From Nipponacmea schrenckii (lineage: Eukaryota > Mollusca > Gastropoda > Lottiidae): DNA of 64,000 nucleotides. Both the position numbers and the translations under genes were made by a program. The stretch covers positions 23,356,067-23,420,066 of the forward strand of contig CM060201.1 of assembly GCA_030562195.1 (NCBI GenBank), read 5' to 3'. Of this stretch, positions 34,378 to 49,600 are shown piece after piece; within the stretch, counting starts at the first letter, position 1; the number at the start of each line of letters is the position of its first letter. Below the pieces are notes generated by a model. That model saw only the letters and a program-made list of their open reading frames with translations. It was not told the DNA's origin and ran no database searches.

Positions 34378-34885
34378 GGTTGGTTGGTAGATGACAAGCT
34401 AATGTTTCCTTTGAGCAAATGCTGATATTGCAAACTAGATAGTTATTGGTAGATGACAAGTTAACGTTCGCTTCCAGTGGATGTTGATATCGCAAACTAG
34501 ATAGGTATTGGTAGATGACAAGTTAACGTTCTGCTTCCAGTGGATGCTGATATCCAAACTAGGATAGTATTGGTAGATGACAAGTTAACATTCTCTTCCA
34601 GCAGATGCTGATATCGCAAACTAGGTAGTAGTTGGTAGATGACAAGTTAATGTTCGCTTCCAGTGGATGCTTATATTACAAACTAGGTAGTTGTTGGTAG
34701 ATGACAAGTTAACGTTCGCTTCCAGTAGATGCTGATATCGCAAACTAGGAAGTAGTTGGTAGATGACAAGTTAATGGTCGCTTCCAGTGGATGCTTATTA
34801 CAAACTAGGTACTTGTTGGTAGATGGCAAGTTAACGTTTCACTTCCAGTGAATACTGATTGCAAACTAGGTAGTTGTTGGTATCT
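34378..34885 (+). repeat. Tandem repeat of about 61 bp, eight copies
   Basis: Each unit contains TTGGTAGATGACAAGTTAAC, GTTCGCTTCCAGTGGATGC and GATATCGCAAACTAGGTAG. Copies are diverged. Confidence 0.92.
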
Positions 34886-36199
34886 GTAGTAGTTTGGTTG
34901 TTGGATTCGTACAATTGAGATGATTCTGTGCTGTTGGTGTGGTTGTTGATAATGATAGTACCAAGTTATATTTTGTACTAATTAACTGCTAATTAGGAAT
35001 TGAGTTCTCTAATTAATTGTTAATAAGCTTCCTAACATATCCTAATCATATCCTTATCAGCCTGGCAGTTATATCTGATCAGTGACGGCATTAACAATGT
35101 CTGTAATTAACAACTGCGCTTTAGAACGACCTGAAAATGATAAATTTCTCAACTTTAAGTGTATGTTGAATCGCTGAGGAACTGGAACTCAAAATTTTAA
35201 TTCTGATAAGAGATGACAGAAATAAAATGCCAATAAATGGCAGAGCAATAATTAAAAATAATTAAAAATGACATGAGATTCGTCAGGGTAAGGTCCATAG
35301 GGCTTGGCCCCAGCCAGTGAGAATCTAGCCCTACCAATTGTCCTCTATCCAAAGCTTTTTCAGTAATCAAATATTTTGATTAGGATCTTGGCGCCTCAAA
35401 ATAGTTCTCCTGACTTTTAGTTTTTGAAATTTCAAGGGGGAGGGGGAGATCCAAGACTATATGGGAATTTGGGATCAAGTACCAACTCTATCTCTGCTAT
35501 CAAAAGAATTCTATCTGCAAATACTAAATACATACATATATATATGGTTTTGGAAACAAGCTGATGCTTATGTTAATTCATTACCTGTGATAAACAAGGC
35601 GATAAGCTGAAGAAGCATATACTTTATGGATTGTTGGATATCCTCAATAATGATTTCAATAAACTGTTAAGAAAGGACAGAGTACAGTATCTGTATACCA
35701 GTATATGGAATCTAATCTAGTAGACTGTTATCATAAACCATTAATATTTCTGTTTTATGATAGATGAGTCGAACCTGTTATTTTTCTTTCAAATAATGAC
35801 TTTTTCCTTAACTTAATCAATATAGAACGGATTTTACATTTATACACTTATACACGCAGAGAATTTGATATCTCTTAGAATGAAAAATGTTTTCCAGCCC
35901 TTTTTTATGTTTTCTGTGAATGAATTCATATGATTTTCATGTTTCAAGTTAAGAAAAAATCTTTTTTTGATCTCCTAAGTTTGTTTGCTTCTTGGTGTAC
36001 TTTAGGGCTGTTGATTTAATTGTATTTACCAGTCATGTCTGATTAGAACTCCAAAATGACTGACTGCAATTTTGAAACTTAGGACAATAAGATCATTACT
36101 TTGTTGAAATGTCTGGTTAGGAATTTTTAAAACCAACTGCACTGGTTGAGTTTTAAATCTTTTTCAAAATGCCATTTATGTACGGTTATCATAATCTAC

Positions 36200-36382
36200 C
36201 CTTGGTTTAGTTACAGAAAGGACAATAAACTGAGACTCTGTTAAATGCTTCTGCAGGCTGTGCAGCTCCCTTGTCGGTGAGGAATTTTAAAATAACGTCT
36301 GATGCCTCTGTCTTGACAAAATTTTTCTCATTATACACTGCATAGCATAATGAGTCCAATTAGATGCAGAACAGTAGTATGT
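36200..36382 (+). mobile_element. SINE-A, degraded
   Basis: GAAAGGACAATAAACTGAG, TGACAAAATTTTTCTCATTA, TACACTGCAT and GATGCAGAACAGTAG follow the SINE-A order. The head is not recognisable. Confidence 0.5.
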
Positions 36383-36914
36383 TTTTGTCAGAATATGTTG
36401 TGTAAACAGGAGTCAAATTTGTGCCAAAGCTCGTTAACAATATTATAGTATTTCATTTGAGAAATTTTGACAAATTGCCTGAAGGACGGCAACCAAGGTA
36501 GATAACTTCCTAAGACACAGTTTAGCCTTGCATTGACTTGAAATCTCAAAATGAAATATCTATGGCAACTGGTATAAAATTCCTCTCTTACACACACGGA
36601 CAGATATACGTACATTTCTATTTTACACCTGTTAGAAGGATTTAAACCTAGCTAAACTATGTGGTAACTGGAATTACATTTTTTTTATAGAAAAAGAGTT
36701 TATAACATCTGTTTTTTGTATATAGTTGCAGTTGTAATTTCATAGGAACTTCTTTTTAACAACTTAACTGGGTCATTGCTAATAACTTGTAAGTTGTATG
36801 TGCACAAACTATTTCAAAACTCTACAGGTTATTTTGATAACTGTTCAGTCAGTGAAATCTACTAGTAGATATTGCACTGGTTTTGTGCATCATTAACTGC
36901 ATACCACTGATCTA

Positions 36915-37050
36915 TCTACCCAGCTGTAAATGGGTACGGATAATCTGGGAAAGATCAATGCCAAGAGGTTTGGCCAAGGACCAGCTGGTAGAAAGATCCT
37001 TAAATGTGAACCTAAGTTGTTATCCTTGTAAAATATAGTTGTTTCTCTAA
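36915..37050 (+). mobile_element. SINE-B, 3' part
   Basis: ACCCAGCTGTAAATGGGTAC, GGATAATCTGGGAAAGATCA, CCAAGAGGTTTGGCCAAGGA, CCAGCTGGTAGAAAGATCC and the TATCCTTGTAAAATATAG tail are all present in order. Confidence 0.75.
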
Positions 37051-37644
37051 TTTCTTTCTTTTTACCCTCCTTTGATTTAACTGGGTCATTGCTTATTTTT
37101 CTAAAATATAGATTTCCATACAAAATATTTCAGTGAAACCATAAGGTAGAAGGTAGATTTGAGGCTTCAAAACTACAGGTTATTTTGATAACTGTTCAAT
37201 CAATGAATTTTACTAGATACTGCGCTGGTTATGTGCAATGGTAAATGCATACCAATGATCAACCTCCTTTGAAGGAACAATTATGTAATAGAGTTAAATG
37301 GTGCAAATTTCAGAAGCACAAACAGTTTTGATAGTAGACAAGTAATAATGTGCGCTAAATTTGATGGCTTTAAATTGATATATGGCTTAAAGGCCATGGT
37401 TAATCTTGAATAAAGTAAATAGTCTTCAGAATTACTGAAACTGCATGAAATCTCTGTCAAATGAACTTAAAACTAGAAATTTCAGAAACATCAAGAAAAG
37501 ATCTATCTCTATATTGAACCTCAGTTGTTGAATATCATTTAATAATGATGTATTTCTTTTGTTTTAGATACAAGTGTGTTAAAAGGAGTATATTTATAAA
37601 AGGATATATATATAGTGAATTTATGGAAGACTAAAATATTTCTA

Positions 37645-40600
37645 ATGACTTCGTATCTAGGCAATCACCAGTCTACTTCTCATCTACAGAATGTGTCTAC
37701 TTCTTCTTTATTGAAATCTGTACAACAACAGGTAAGTTTATCACATTTATTCTGATCAAACTTCATTTTGACTTCACAAACAGATACCTATTTTCTCTTT
37801 TGGGTACTAACTTGAAGTTGCTATAGTATCCTGTAATTTTTATCATTGAGTTCCTAAATGTTGAGATCTGTGAAACCCCCTGAAATATTATAAATAAACC
37901 CTTTTACCATCCAATATTTCCAATGACAAAACCAAAATCATATTTTTCTGAACAAACTTCATTTATACCGGTACTTCATATAACGGTATTCAGGTAGATG
38001 CTTCTAGTTGCCTAGGCGATACCTATTTTGAATTTTGCATAGCAATTCCATGCGTGCCTTGCTATGACCTCCCTCAGTTTAAAAATTTATTAAATGTTTG
38101 GTGCTGTGAGCAATATAAGCAGCATTGCATCGTTGCGAGTCAAAAATGGCCCCTTTTGCAATATTATCATGACGATCTGCAAATTGACTCAAATTGTACC
38201 TTTTCCATGCCGAATAGAGAATAATTATCATTATAATTAAAAACGCAATTATTCTTTGTGTCCTGATTCTGGTAACTGGGTCAGACGAGTTCTACTATGC
38301 GTTATTTGCTATAAATTTGACCCCAAAAATGATGGTTTAGTGAACAATGCAATACAGAGTTACTACCCCTGAATCATATTTCCGACAATTCAAACCTTAT
38401 TTTGAACACATGTGAATGTAAGAGAAGCCTGACTTTGATCTCTTCTCAATATTGGTAATACTTCTTGGCTAGCCAGACGAGTTAAAAAGAAATATTTTGG
38501 GAGGTTATGACCCCAGGTCATGAATGAAAACAATATGTTATAAATTGTACAATGGGATATTGTATAGACAGTCATTATATAGACATTCCAACAATTTACA
38601 GCTTTCTCTAGTTCTATTATTATTGATAAGGAGTTATTTAAAGGGACTCTACCTCTAAGATTGATTGACAAAAAAATGAAATTTTTAAACTTGGCTTAAA
38701 TGAGTCTTTGTCATTAGTAAACTTTCTTGGTGTCTAATCTGTACCACTATAATCCAATAAATGCATAAAACTAAGTCAAATTTTAAAAAATCCAAGAAGT
38801 GTTTTTGAAAATTACTTAGTTTATTATATATATCATGTTATATAGAGATTTATTCTTTAGTCATGACACCTGGTAAGCTTACTGATGAATATATACCTTT
38901 TATTGACCTAGTTTAAGACTTTAAATGTTTATACCATTCTAAGTGGTCAGTATACCTTAATAAGTACTTCAGGTAAGAAATAAATTAAAACAGGGTAGAA
39001 TTTTTTAATTTATAATTTCTCTCTTGATTCTTTAATAGAGACTATTGTGAAATAACTGGTAAGCTGGTATTAATAGAATTATTGTAATGTTTTAGACACT
39101 TTATTTATTCCTTCTAAGGTAGTATATTAATGAATTCAGGTAAGAGGTTTGAAGACTACTATTATGTAAATTTTGTTCTTGAGAACTGATTAAATAAGGT
39201 ACCGTAATGTAACTAATAAATCTAAGGAAGCAGTTGGTAAGAGATTATCTTTAAGTGTTCATAGATTTGCTGCTCCTTGGAACTTCTTGATTAGGTACCG
39301 TAATGTAAAAAATAAATCTAAGGAAGCATAGGTAAAATTATCTTTAAGTGTTGGTATTTTCTGCTCCTTGGAAATTCTTGATTAGGTACCGTTATGTAAG
39401 AAATAAATCTAAGAATTCAGTAGGTGAAAAATTATCCTTAGTGTTTGTAGATTTACTCCACCTTGGAAATTCTTAATTAGGTAATATACGGTAACTTATA
39501 AATCTAAGGAAGCAGGTAATGGAGTATCTTTAAATGCTTATAGATTTGAAGTGTGTAAAATGAATAGAAGACCCTAGATTGTTTCCCTGGAAATTTTTTT
39601 AAATATTTGGACTCTCTATATCGTTCTAATTGTTTTTAAAGAAGAAATAAATCTAAAATTTCAATGAAATTTATCAATTTTGCTCTACAAATGCCTTATG
39701 TTTTGGTAAAAAATAAAAATATGTATGTAATATGAAATTCATTTCATCGAGGGCCAATATATAATGAGTATCTGTCTCTCTCAGCTGTCAACTTTCTCTC
39801 ATTAATTTTGATAATAATCTACAGCTTGGTTACTGGGTTCCATTTTTAGCTTTTATCAATGCTATTGTTACCTTTTAACCAAGTTTATTGTTAAAAATAG
39901 ATTTTGTTGGCATCATCTTAACTTTGTTGATTAGAGTTGATTAGAGTTGGTTCTAGATAAAATAACAGTTGATTTAGTATGTTTAGTAGGTTGTTATACT
40001 AAGTTATACCAGTATTTGGATATATACGGTTTGAATTTATTGACTTCCATATTTTGTTGAATTTTATGAACTTGACTAAAGCTGCAAATAGTTAAGTTGC
40101 AATGGACAGTTTGAGGTTCAGGATTATCGATACTGTAAAAAATAGAAACAAATCATGTCTACATTGTATTTAGATCCCCACTCTGTGCTGTGATGTCGCA
40201 GCCTAAGAAACTCCCCAGTTTTTGTACTTTCCCTGCTGACTTTTAACGAAATTAGTAGAAATCCCATTGCAATAAAATTATGCAATATGATTGAAGATTA
40301 AATCAATACTGAGTATGAAGGGTTTTTTCCCGCGTGCCTTCACAGATTTATCAACAACAAAATATCTATAAAACAAGAAAATAAATTGGTCTGAGCTTAG
40401 TTACAAATAATATAATAGGAAATAATCTCGGCTGGACATCAGGCTGTTTATTTTTTTTAAATCCCCTACCGGACATTTTAACACATAAATAACTATCTTC
40501 TACTTCAAGAATAAATGCATGAAAAAGGAACAAAATAAAGCAGATTTCCATAGAAAATGTCCTAAATATCAAAATTGCTGTCAGTCATTTTGGAACTCCA

Positions 40601-43600
40601 ATCAGACATGACTGGCAAATAAAATTAAATCAACAGCCCTCCTTGAAAATTTTCATGATCTACATATTTCAAATATTTTTAGAACCCTATAATCTTGATC
40701 CTTAATCATTTGAAATTGAAATCTATTTAAAAGTTTTTCAAATAAAACTTGGAGATAATAGTGTTCACCTGTATTGATAATAATGACCTTCCCATATCAC
40801 TTTGGTTACATGTATTTCGTTATTATGAAAGCCTAGGGTAAACTTGTTTTTTTCCCACACCTCTCCAATCACATAACCCTATTCATACTTACTGTCATTC
40901 TGATTTTGTTCTTTGTTTATTGTTTAGGAAGCTGAGTTTGAACGTTTGGCTTTAGAATTAGACGAAGAAAAGGTAGGCCATGTTTTAGTACTACTGTATA
41001 ATAGGGAACAAGATTTAATGGTGAACAAGCATAATAATGATACAGTGAAACCCCCCTAAACCGGCAGGCTGTGGGACCCATGATAAATGCCGGTTCGGAG
41101 GGGGTGATGGTAATCCATAAAAGTGTAATTGATTAGTGCCGATTAGTGATTAATTAACATGATTGTGTTGTATTCATCTTTCATGCCGTCAACGGATTAA
41201 CTTCAAATAAATGAATTCCGATGCCGGTTTAGAGAGACCAATTAACTATAGACTAACTACCTTAATACTTGATTTCAATGCCAGATTATGGTTTAGAGGG
41301 GGTGTCGGTTAACCGCGGTTTATCTCCTATATTATTTAGCGTGATTCGGTCAGGACTTTTCAAATATGCGGATTATAGAGGATGCGGTTGGGAGGGGTTT
41401 TTCTCTGTATATATAAACACCAAGTACTAATATATATATTTTATGGGTAGTAATACCTTCCTTTTGATAAGGGAGTATTTTAATCAATTAAAGATTCGAT
41501 ATAAATCCTATGTAATTAATTATTGGTACAGCTTCTCTATGTACTGAACTGTACATACGTTTTCTGTACCAAACTCAAGAAGAGTCTTTGTATTGTAAAT
41601 TACTAGTGTCCTGATGAGGTTTGTGTATCCACAACACATGTTAAACTGCATGAGGTGAACTCAAGTTAATAAAAATGGTAAAAGTCATTCAGAATAAGGT
41701 TTTACAGGTGGAAAAAAGTCTCCTTCCAAACTCTGTTCTGAACTCTATTAGGATTTTTTCTTTGCAGGTTTATCATAATATAAGCATGCCAAATTATTTA
41801 TTGTGTGGGTCAGAATTTGGTCCAATACACATGTACGTGGTACAATTTGTTTAATATCATAATAATTATATAATCTTTAAAAATGGATTGTAATGAAACG
41901 TTGTGTTTTAACAGAATAAAAATAGAAGTCTAACATTCAACCCTTGTGGCAATATAAAGGTGATATTGTAATATATTTGCTTATAATATATTATTCTAAG
42001 TCAATTAACCTCAGTTAATATCATTGAGAAGAGAACAGTTTAAAAGACATGTTTAATTCTTGAGGGCAAACTTACAACTGACCACATGTACTATTGTATA
42101 TATGATTGGCTAATTCACAGGAAGTTATGATAATGCCCCAACAGCTGTGCAATATGAATAACTGTTACAATGTATAACTTTATATTGAAATGTCATTCAA
42201 GATCAAACGAATATCTAACTGGGCAATATCATCAATATACTACACATATGAAAAAAAAAAAACAGTTTGAAAATAAGTGACATTTTTAGTAGTTATCAAC
42301 TTTATCTTCATATATGGTATATATTAAATATATTTATAATGATGACTAGATATAATATATGAATCATTGTTATTAAAAATAATAAAGATGATGTTTATAT
42401 ATTGATGATGATATCAGTTTTTATTGATTGATTATTGATTATATATTATCTATCTCTTGTCACTGATTGATTATTATTGATGCTAAGGGATTTAAATTAT
42501 GGCCATCCAACTTTTTTTTTTTACTTTTTTAGAACATGCTTATTATTTTTTTGGCTTTTTATGATTTTAGGAACAGTATTCTTGTGCTTTAATATGTTGT
42601 AGATTTTTTATTTGGAAGAAGAATTAGGCATAGGTTGAGAATTAAGAGCTTGACTATGTTCTAAAATCTTATAGTATTGTTCTCTTGCTTCTTTATATCT
42701 GTCTTCTTTAGCCCATTAGGTGCAGAAGAATAGGAAGTAAAACTCCATTTATTTCATTTCTTCATATTAAGCACATATTTCTCAACATTATCTTTAACAT
42801 CCATCAATAGTGAAAATCCTCTCAAGAGATATATTTAAAGGCAAAGGCAAAAGAGATTTTCTAAATATTTTATATGTACAGACACTGATAGCATCAATTT
42901 TTGCATTATTCCCATTCTCAGCCAGACGTCTGTGGTTCCTGTAATTCCATAAACACTAAGTGTTTGATGAAGTCACTGATTGCAAAATATAAATAATCAC
43001 ATAACTATCATTGGAATTAGTGATGTCATCAAAATCTTAGTTTTAGTAAAGTTTCAGGAACCCCAGACATCTGATTGAAAATTTGAAAAGTACAAATTGA
43101 TGCTATCAGTGTCCCTGATACAAATTTCAAGTTGAGAATATCTCTTTACAATCTCTTTAACTCTAGTCAAAATGATATAATCCAACTGTAGAAAAGACTT
43201 GACATGTTTCGAAGTAACAATGCTACTAACAGTGTGTTACATATGTTTATTAGTAGCAGTATCTAGTTATGAATTTACACAAATTCTTAAGAAGTTTACA
43301 ATAGCTATAGGGCTGATATACACTCTTACTTATTTATAATTCTCATCTTCATATTGGCACTGTTAACTGTATTTTACCTTCTTGGCTTCACCCATCTAGA
43401 GGGTTATATTTTTTCGCGACTGCTTCAACTAAAATCTGTCTAGTCATTCTGATGTGACAATGAACCAAGGCCCTGTGTGCTACAGACTGTGCAGGTTAAA
43501 GATCCCTTATAGTAGGAAATCGCAAAAAGAGTATGCTAATGCCGCTGTCCTGGCAAAATTTCCCTCATTACTCACTACATGGCCTTGCCATTCTTCTTTA

Positions 43601-46600
43601 GCCCATAAGGTCAGAAGAATAGGATGTAAAACTCATTCATTTCATTTGAAGGCTAGTCAATAAATATTGAGTATACTGGATTACAGAAGAAAAATAACAT
43701 TTATTTAGGTATCGTTTGATGTTGAAGGCTTTTAATTAAAGATATCTAAACAAAGGAGAGATTTCTTGTACCTTTTCAAAAGAAAGAGAAATATTATTCC
43801 AAGAAGATTTGATTTTCTGGCAAACAAAAAAGTGTTATATTAATTGAATTTGTTAATATGTGTAGTAAGGCTAATCTAAAGTCAGGATATCATAGATGAG
43901 TTATTGCCCTTTGTTGAGTCGAGTTTGATATATAGATCTGCATAAAAACTCTGAGCGTTGATATTTTATTGGTGAGATTCTATAGCATAGTTTATAAGAG
44001 CAGTGATTCTGTGCATTACATGATATGCATGGTTACATTAAATGGCAGCTGTGGGTTCTGATCTGGATCTCAAATATGCAATTCCAGTCCACCCAGCTGT
44101 AAATGGGTACGGACAATCCAGGAAGACCAGTGCTAAGATGTTTGGCCAAGGACCAGCTGGTAGAGGGATCCTTAACTCTGAACCTCATTTTCATCTTTCT
44201 TAAATATAGTCGTTTCTTTTTTCTTCAAATTGATTGTATGTGTTGCAAGAGTTGTAGAACCTGTCAAAAAAGATTTGCTTTACGTCTGCTAACCTTGTCA
44301 TTGGAGGTTTAATTATTACATAAAGAATCTAATCCAGTGAATCTTACTAAATTTAATATGTTACTCTCCCTATCAGCCATTTTCTTTCTGAATTATTTCT
44401 ACATTGGAATGTGGTTTCAGATAAATTTATTTATATAAGAAAGTTATCAGTTGGATAAGAGAAAATTAAAATTCTTCCCCTTCAAAATGGCCTAATATTA
44501 AAACCTGCCCTGAGGGTAGATTAACTTGAGGCAGGTTTAATGTTATTGTAATGTGTATTGAGGTTAGGTCCACACCATGTTACTTCTATTTGTTTTCAGC
44601 GTGACCTGTAGAGCAGGGGTGACAGTATATAGCCTTTACTATACTGGAATGTGAGTAATGTAGTCAATAGAGGGCGTGGTTTAGACATCAGACATCACTG
44701 AATTTGTCCGTTTGGTGCAAGGTGACATCATCATTTTCAAGGTGTGTTTTTGTCTTTTACTTTTGACATTGAAAATCAGTGAAGAGTTGAATGTTGTCAA
44801 TCAAGATGGCCGATGTTAGGATATATGTGTAATTTCTAAAGGAGTCTGTATCATTGTTACGCTTGAGTTATTTTACAGTGAGTTGAACCTGGTCTAGTAT
44901 GAAATGTTGACAGGACGCTACTGTTTATATGACTAGTTATCAGCTTCAATTCGCCTCAAGAACTGATCTTATCATCCAGTATTGTGAAAGTATGAACCTG
45001 GATTTAGCCGTATTTAGAGATTTGGATTAGTTTCGAAATAAAAAAGGTAAGTTTTGTGGATGTTTAAAATGAAGGTTTGATTTATAAAGGGTAGATTCAA
45101 TGACATACCACCTTGACAACAGGTAGATGATATCCTGTTACAGGACTTTACTTTAACATTCTAGCCAAGGTCATTAATATATTTTACATATAGAAATTTG
45201 CAGTTTAAATTTTAGATTTCAGACACATATTAGTTTTCCAATCATATTTGTTTGTTTTAATCTGTGAATAGTCATGGTATGGTACCTGGTCCAATATCCT
45301 TTCTAAGATTATAGATATAGTAGAAAATATTAGTAGCAAAGATACTCTAATAGACTAACTTCTACTATTTTCTACTCTATCAATAATCCTAATTTACATA
45401 TAGAAATTAGCATTTTATATTTTAAATTCACATATTAGTGTTTCAATCATATTTGTTTTAAGCTGGGAATAGTCATGGTATGGTACCTGGTCCAATATCC
45501 TTTCTAAGATTATAGATATAGTAGAAAATATTAGAAGCAATCACACTGTAAGGATCTGGACACGATCTGGAATAGATTCTACTGATATTTGTCTGTATCC
45601 GTGACGATGATATTTTGTTATATTATAAAAATGGAGATGTTTATGATGTCTATAATAAAATCAGACAGAACTTTAATCAATATAAAATGTCGGTGAAATA
45701 TATTCAATACTTGATGTGATTGATTGGTAAATATTACATTACTTAATGTCTTGCGTAATTCTTGAAATTTGTACTGCTCTAACCTGAGGGTCCAGGGTTA
45801 AATCTTGGCAAAGGTCAAGATGAACTTTCAGATTTTTTGCAACCAGTTTTCTCCTTGTCAGTGATGCAGATTGGAGGGACGGGACTGACATAGAAAAAGC
45901 GTGTAGTTGTACAAATGGGACAATAAACCAAGGCCTTGTGTGCTACAGATTGTGCACGTGAATGATCCCTTGACATTTGGAAATTGTAAACTAGACTTAT
46001 GCCGCTTTCCTGATAAAATTTTGCGCATTGCATACTGCATGGTGTTGCCCCATAATTTTCAGAAGAGTAGGACCTAAAACTCCATTCAATTCATTTCATT
46101 TTTAATACCAAAGCAAAGGACTACACATATTGTCCAAAGATGGAACTATTTAATCACCTTCAAATTATGTCCAGACAGACATTCCACACATAGTGAGTTA
46201 TATAATTGAACAGCTTTTGTATGTAGCTAAATTATCAATTTAACACAGAGCTGTCTAGTCTAATTGGTTTGGTGACCAGCCTCAGATTGGAGACAGTACT
46301 GTTAATTGGAATAACACTGTGAAGTTATTTCTTTGAATTCTCTATCAGTTTAGTTATTCCCTTAACACCACACTTATATAATAATATTCAAAATAACTTG
46401 TATTTTAAAAAAAAACACCACAGAATAACATAAATACACACTTCTTTAATACATGGGTACATGAGGTGTATCAAGTGTGTATTTTACACAACTTCACTGC
46501 AAAATAACATAAGATAATTATTTTTTGATTCTGATAAATACACACTTCTTTAATACATGGGTATATGAGGTGTATCATAGAAGTGTGTATTTTACACAAC

Positions 46601-49600
46601 TTCACTGCAAAATTACACAAGATAATAATTATGGTACACTTCTTTAATACATAGGTATATAAGGTGTATTAAAAAAAGGGTTTTTGTATCCCATAACTAT
46701 TGTCTTGTGTTATACATATATATACATTGTTTTATCTTATATATATGTGCTCCTTGCTTCTTCATATTGTTCAAATATTATATGACTAGAGAATGACTAA
46801 ACCTTCTCTCTTCAGAGCTGATATTTCTAGCTAAAGTAGAATATAAATCATATCCTAGAACATTATTATGATTAAGTCTCTTATCAATCTATTTATTTTC
46901 TACCTGTTTGTCACTGACCTAGTTATCCTAGCTCCATTCGAAGCTTTTAACGACCAGTCTATTGTTATACACCATATCATTGAAAGGAAGTGCTTAATAC
47001 AGTTATACACCATACTGGGACAAAATGGCCGCAGGGCATCTCCTTAGATAAAGTTAATAGGTTTTCTTATACCACTATGACCATTATATAGGTAGATATA
47101 GTAGAGATATACAGGTAAGTAGAAACCAATCAACCATGCTGATGACAGGTAGACTGGATTGTATAGTAGTTATCTCTGAAATGAGGACAAGTTGAATTTC
47201 AAATTTTGAATACGTTAGTTGTCAGGTATGTAGTGTAGTTTGTTGTATAGGAACAATTTTACCAATTGTTTTGAACTTTCATATATTGATATGAGTAAAA
47301 AGTAATTTATCTAATATTATATTGATTTTTTTTAGAAGTTTGATGAAATTTTTATTTGTGTGATATATTTTATTGAATCACTATTCAATGGTGAAGAATG
47401 TGTTTGGTTTGTGATTGTTCATTCTTGAAGGATGGGTCACGATTTTAAGTTCAAATTTGCTGTCATTTTCGGTATACACAGGTCTTAAGGATACTGAAAT
47501 TTGTAATATGTTTGAGTTTTCTATGCAAAGTTATATATTATACAAAAGCTTATATTCAATACAGTTGACTATTAGAACTCTCTAAAAAGTGAGGTAGTAA
47601 TTTCAGAAATATATGTTTCAAATAGATTTTAAAGTTTAATTGTTATTTCTGTGTTAAAAATTGTATTAAGTCATCTTTTGTTAGTTTAGTCAGGTAATGT
47701 TAGAAAAATTTAACAATCATCCAAAACTAACATTTTCTAACCAAGCTTTTGTGTTTGTCATTTTCGTAGGAGTGGCAAGATTTTGATGATTTCACTAGAT
47801 TATGAGGTGTGTATGAAAGGACTAGGGGCAATACTATTATTAATACCATGTTTTTAATTTTAGTAAAAATGATTATAATTATAAATCTGTATTTTATATG
47901 GTCCTGTCTAACATTTAGGAACGAACAGACTCTTTATTTTACATGGGGCAGAATTAGGTCCAATACACAAGGACATGGTCCTGTCTGAAATTCACTCTAT
48001 GGAGACAAACATAGACTTTTTATTTACATGGGTTAAACTTTAGGTCCAATATATAAGGACATGGTCCTGTCTAACATTCAGTCCATGGAGACAAACGTAA
48101 TTGTAATGTAATGAAACATTGTATTTTAACAAAATAAATATAGAAGTCTATATCCATAATAATTGTTGTCTGTAAATAAGCTGCGATACTTCTTAATGTC
48201 TTACAAGGATTATGTATAGAAATAGACTTAGAACATTCTTGATACAAAACCAGCTCATTAGTTATAATAGATTGAGTCATCTGGCCAATAAAAGGAAGTC
48301 TGTTTAATTTAAACTGGTAACTTGTTGTAGGGAAAGATTAAAATCATTCAGGAAAGCTTATAGTTATACATAAACACTAGGTGTGAACTCAACAACATAT
48401 AGCGATCGAAAGAAATATTATTGCTGTAACGTTATCTTTGTCAAATGTTAAGGAAATACGATTTGTTGTGATAATCAGAATCATTTCAAGAAACAGTTTT
48501 GCCATTTTATGACATCATTTCTTTGAGAGTAGGGTATGAATTTAACAACTTCAATGTTTTTTATGACACCTTTACTTTGCTTTTGAGGGGTTCCACTCTT
48601 CTCTTTTGTTCCCTTCCCCAAAAACCAAAGCTGTTTCCCTATAAAATTGACCTTTTTGCAGACTAAACTTACTTATGTGGAATCTTGTTTCAAGTTTGAG
48701 TTTGAGCTTGAGTGTTTGTGTTGGAGTAAAGTAAGCTACACATTTAGAATGATATTAATGTAGAACTAGAATTGCTTACAATTATGAACGTATTTCGAGA
48801 GCCTTAAAATATTATGTAGGCTAAATTTGCAATGACCTACATCTAGACAATATATTGAATATCATTTGACCTAGTTTTCAAAGTCATAAAATAATTAGGT
48901 CACACCTTCCGTAACGGTTAATGATGGCGAAAATAGGAAAATTATCAATTTTTGCTGTATTTAAGTACACTTATCTCTATGAATTTTTTAAGTAAGCCAA
49001 ATTAAAAAATATCTACTCGTAGACAATATATTGAATATTATTTGACCTAATTTTCAAGGTCATAGATTAAGTGGGTCACACCTTCCGTAGCCGTTAAAGT
49101 GACCTAATTTTGAAAAAATCGAAATTTAAATAATTCGAAAGAAAATACGAAATTTGAAAATCGGTCTCCAAGAAAAGGTAGATAATGATCCATTGTATCT
49201 ATGTGCTAAATTTCATCAAAATCGGTCTATCAGTAGTGTCTGAATTTCGGATTTAAGAATTGTAACAAAAATTCAAAATGGCGGCCGATATGGCAGCTTG
49301 ACCTAATTATTTAGGTCAAATCAATTACTATTGACAAGTTATTTCTAAAACAGTTTTCACTTTTCACCTAGCAGTTATAGACCGGAAGTTACGTAATTAC
49401 GTCATTTGAGGCTAAACCAGAAGTAGAATTTTTTTTTTCACATTTTTTCAAAAATTATAATCATATCGCCTATCAACTGGTAAAGTTTCAAAATTTTACC
49501 ATTTATATTAAAGGAGAAATCACGGTCTGAAATTTTTGCCGATGACCCTTGAATATTGAATTGCAAATCGTGGGTAAAATATTTAACCTAACTGCATAAA

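Larger units (their letters stand above)
32446..37567. other. Divergent intergenic region TRDMT1 / delta-catenin
   Basis: This must hold the TRDMT1 promoter (just above 32445) and probably the promoter and noncoding first exon of the catenin gene. I see no TATA box at the TRDMT1 end. Bases 32900-33600 show nothing I can assign. The rest is an M4 copy, a 60-bp array and SINE fragments. Confidence 0.5.

Noticed and set aside
45040..45060. Alternative first exon of the catenin ending at AAAAAG|GTAAGT
   Set aside because: Only a donor is visible. There is no promoter or coding sequence to support it.
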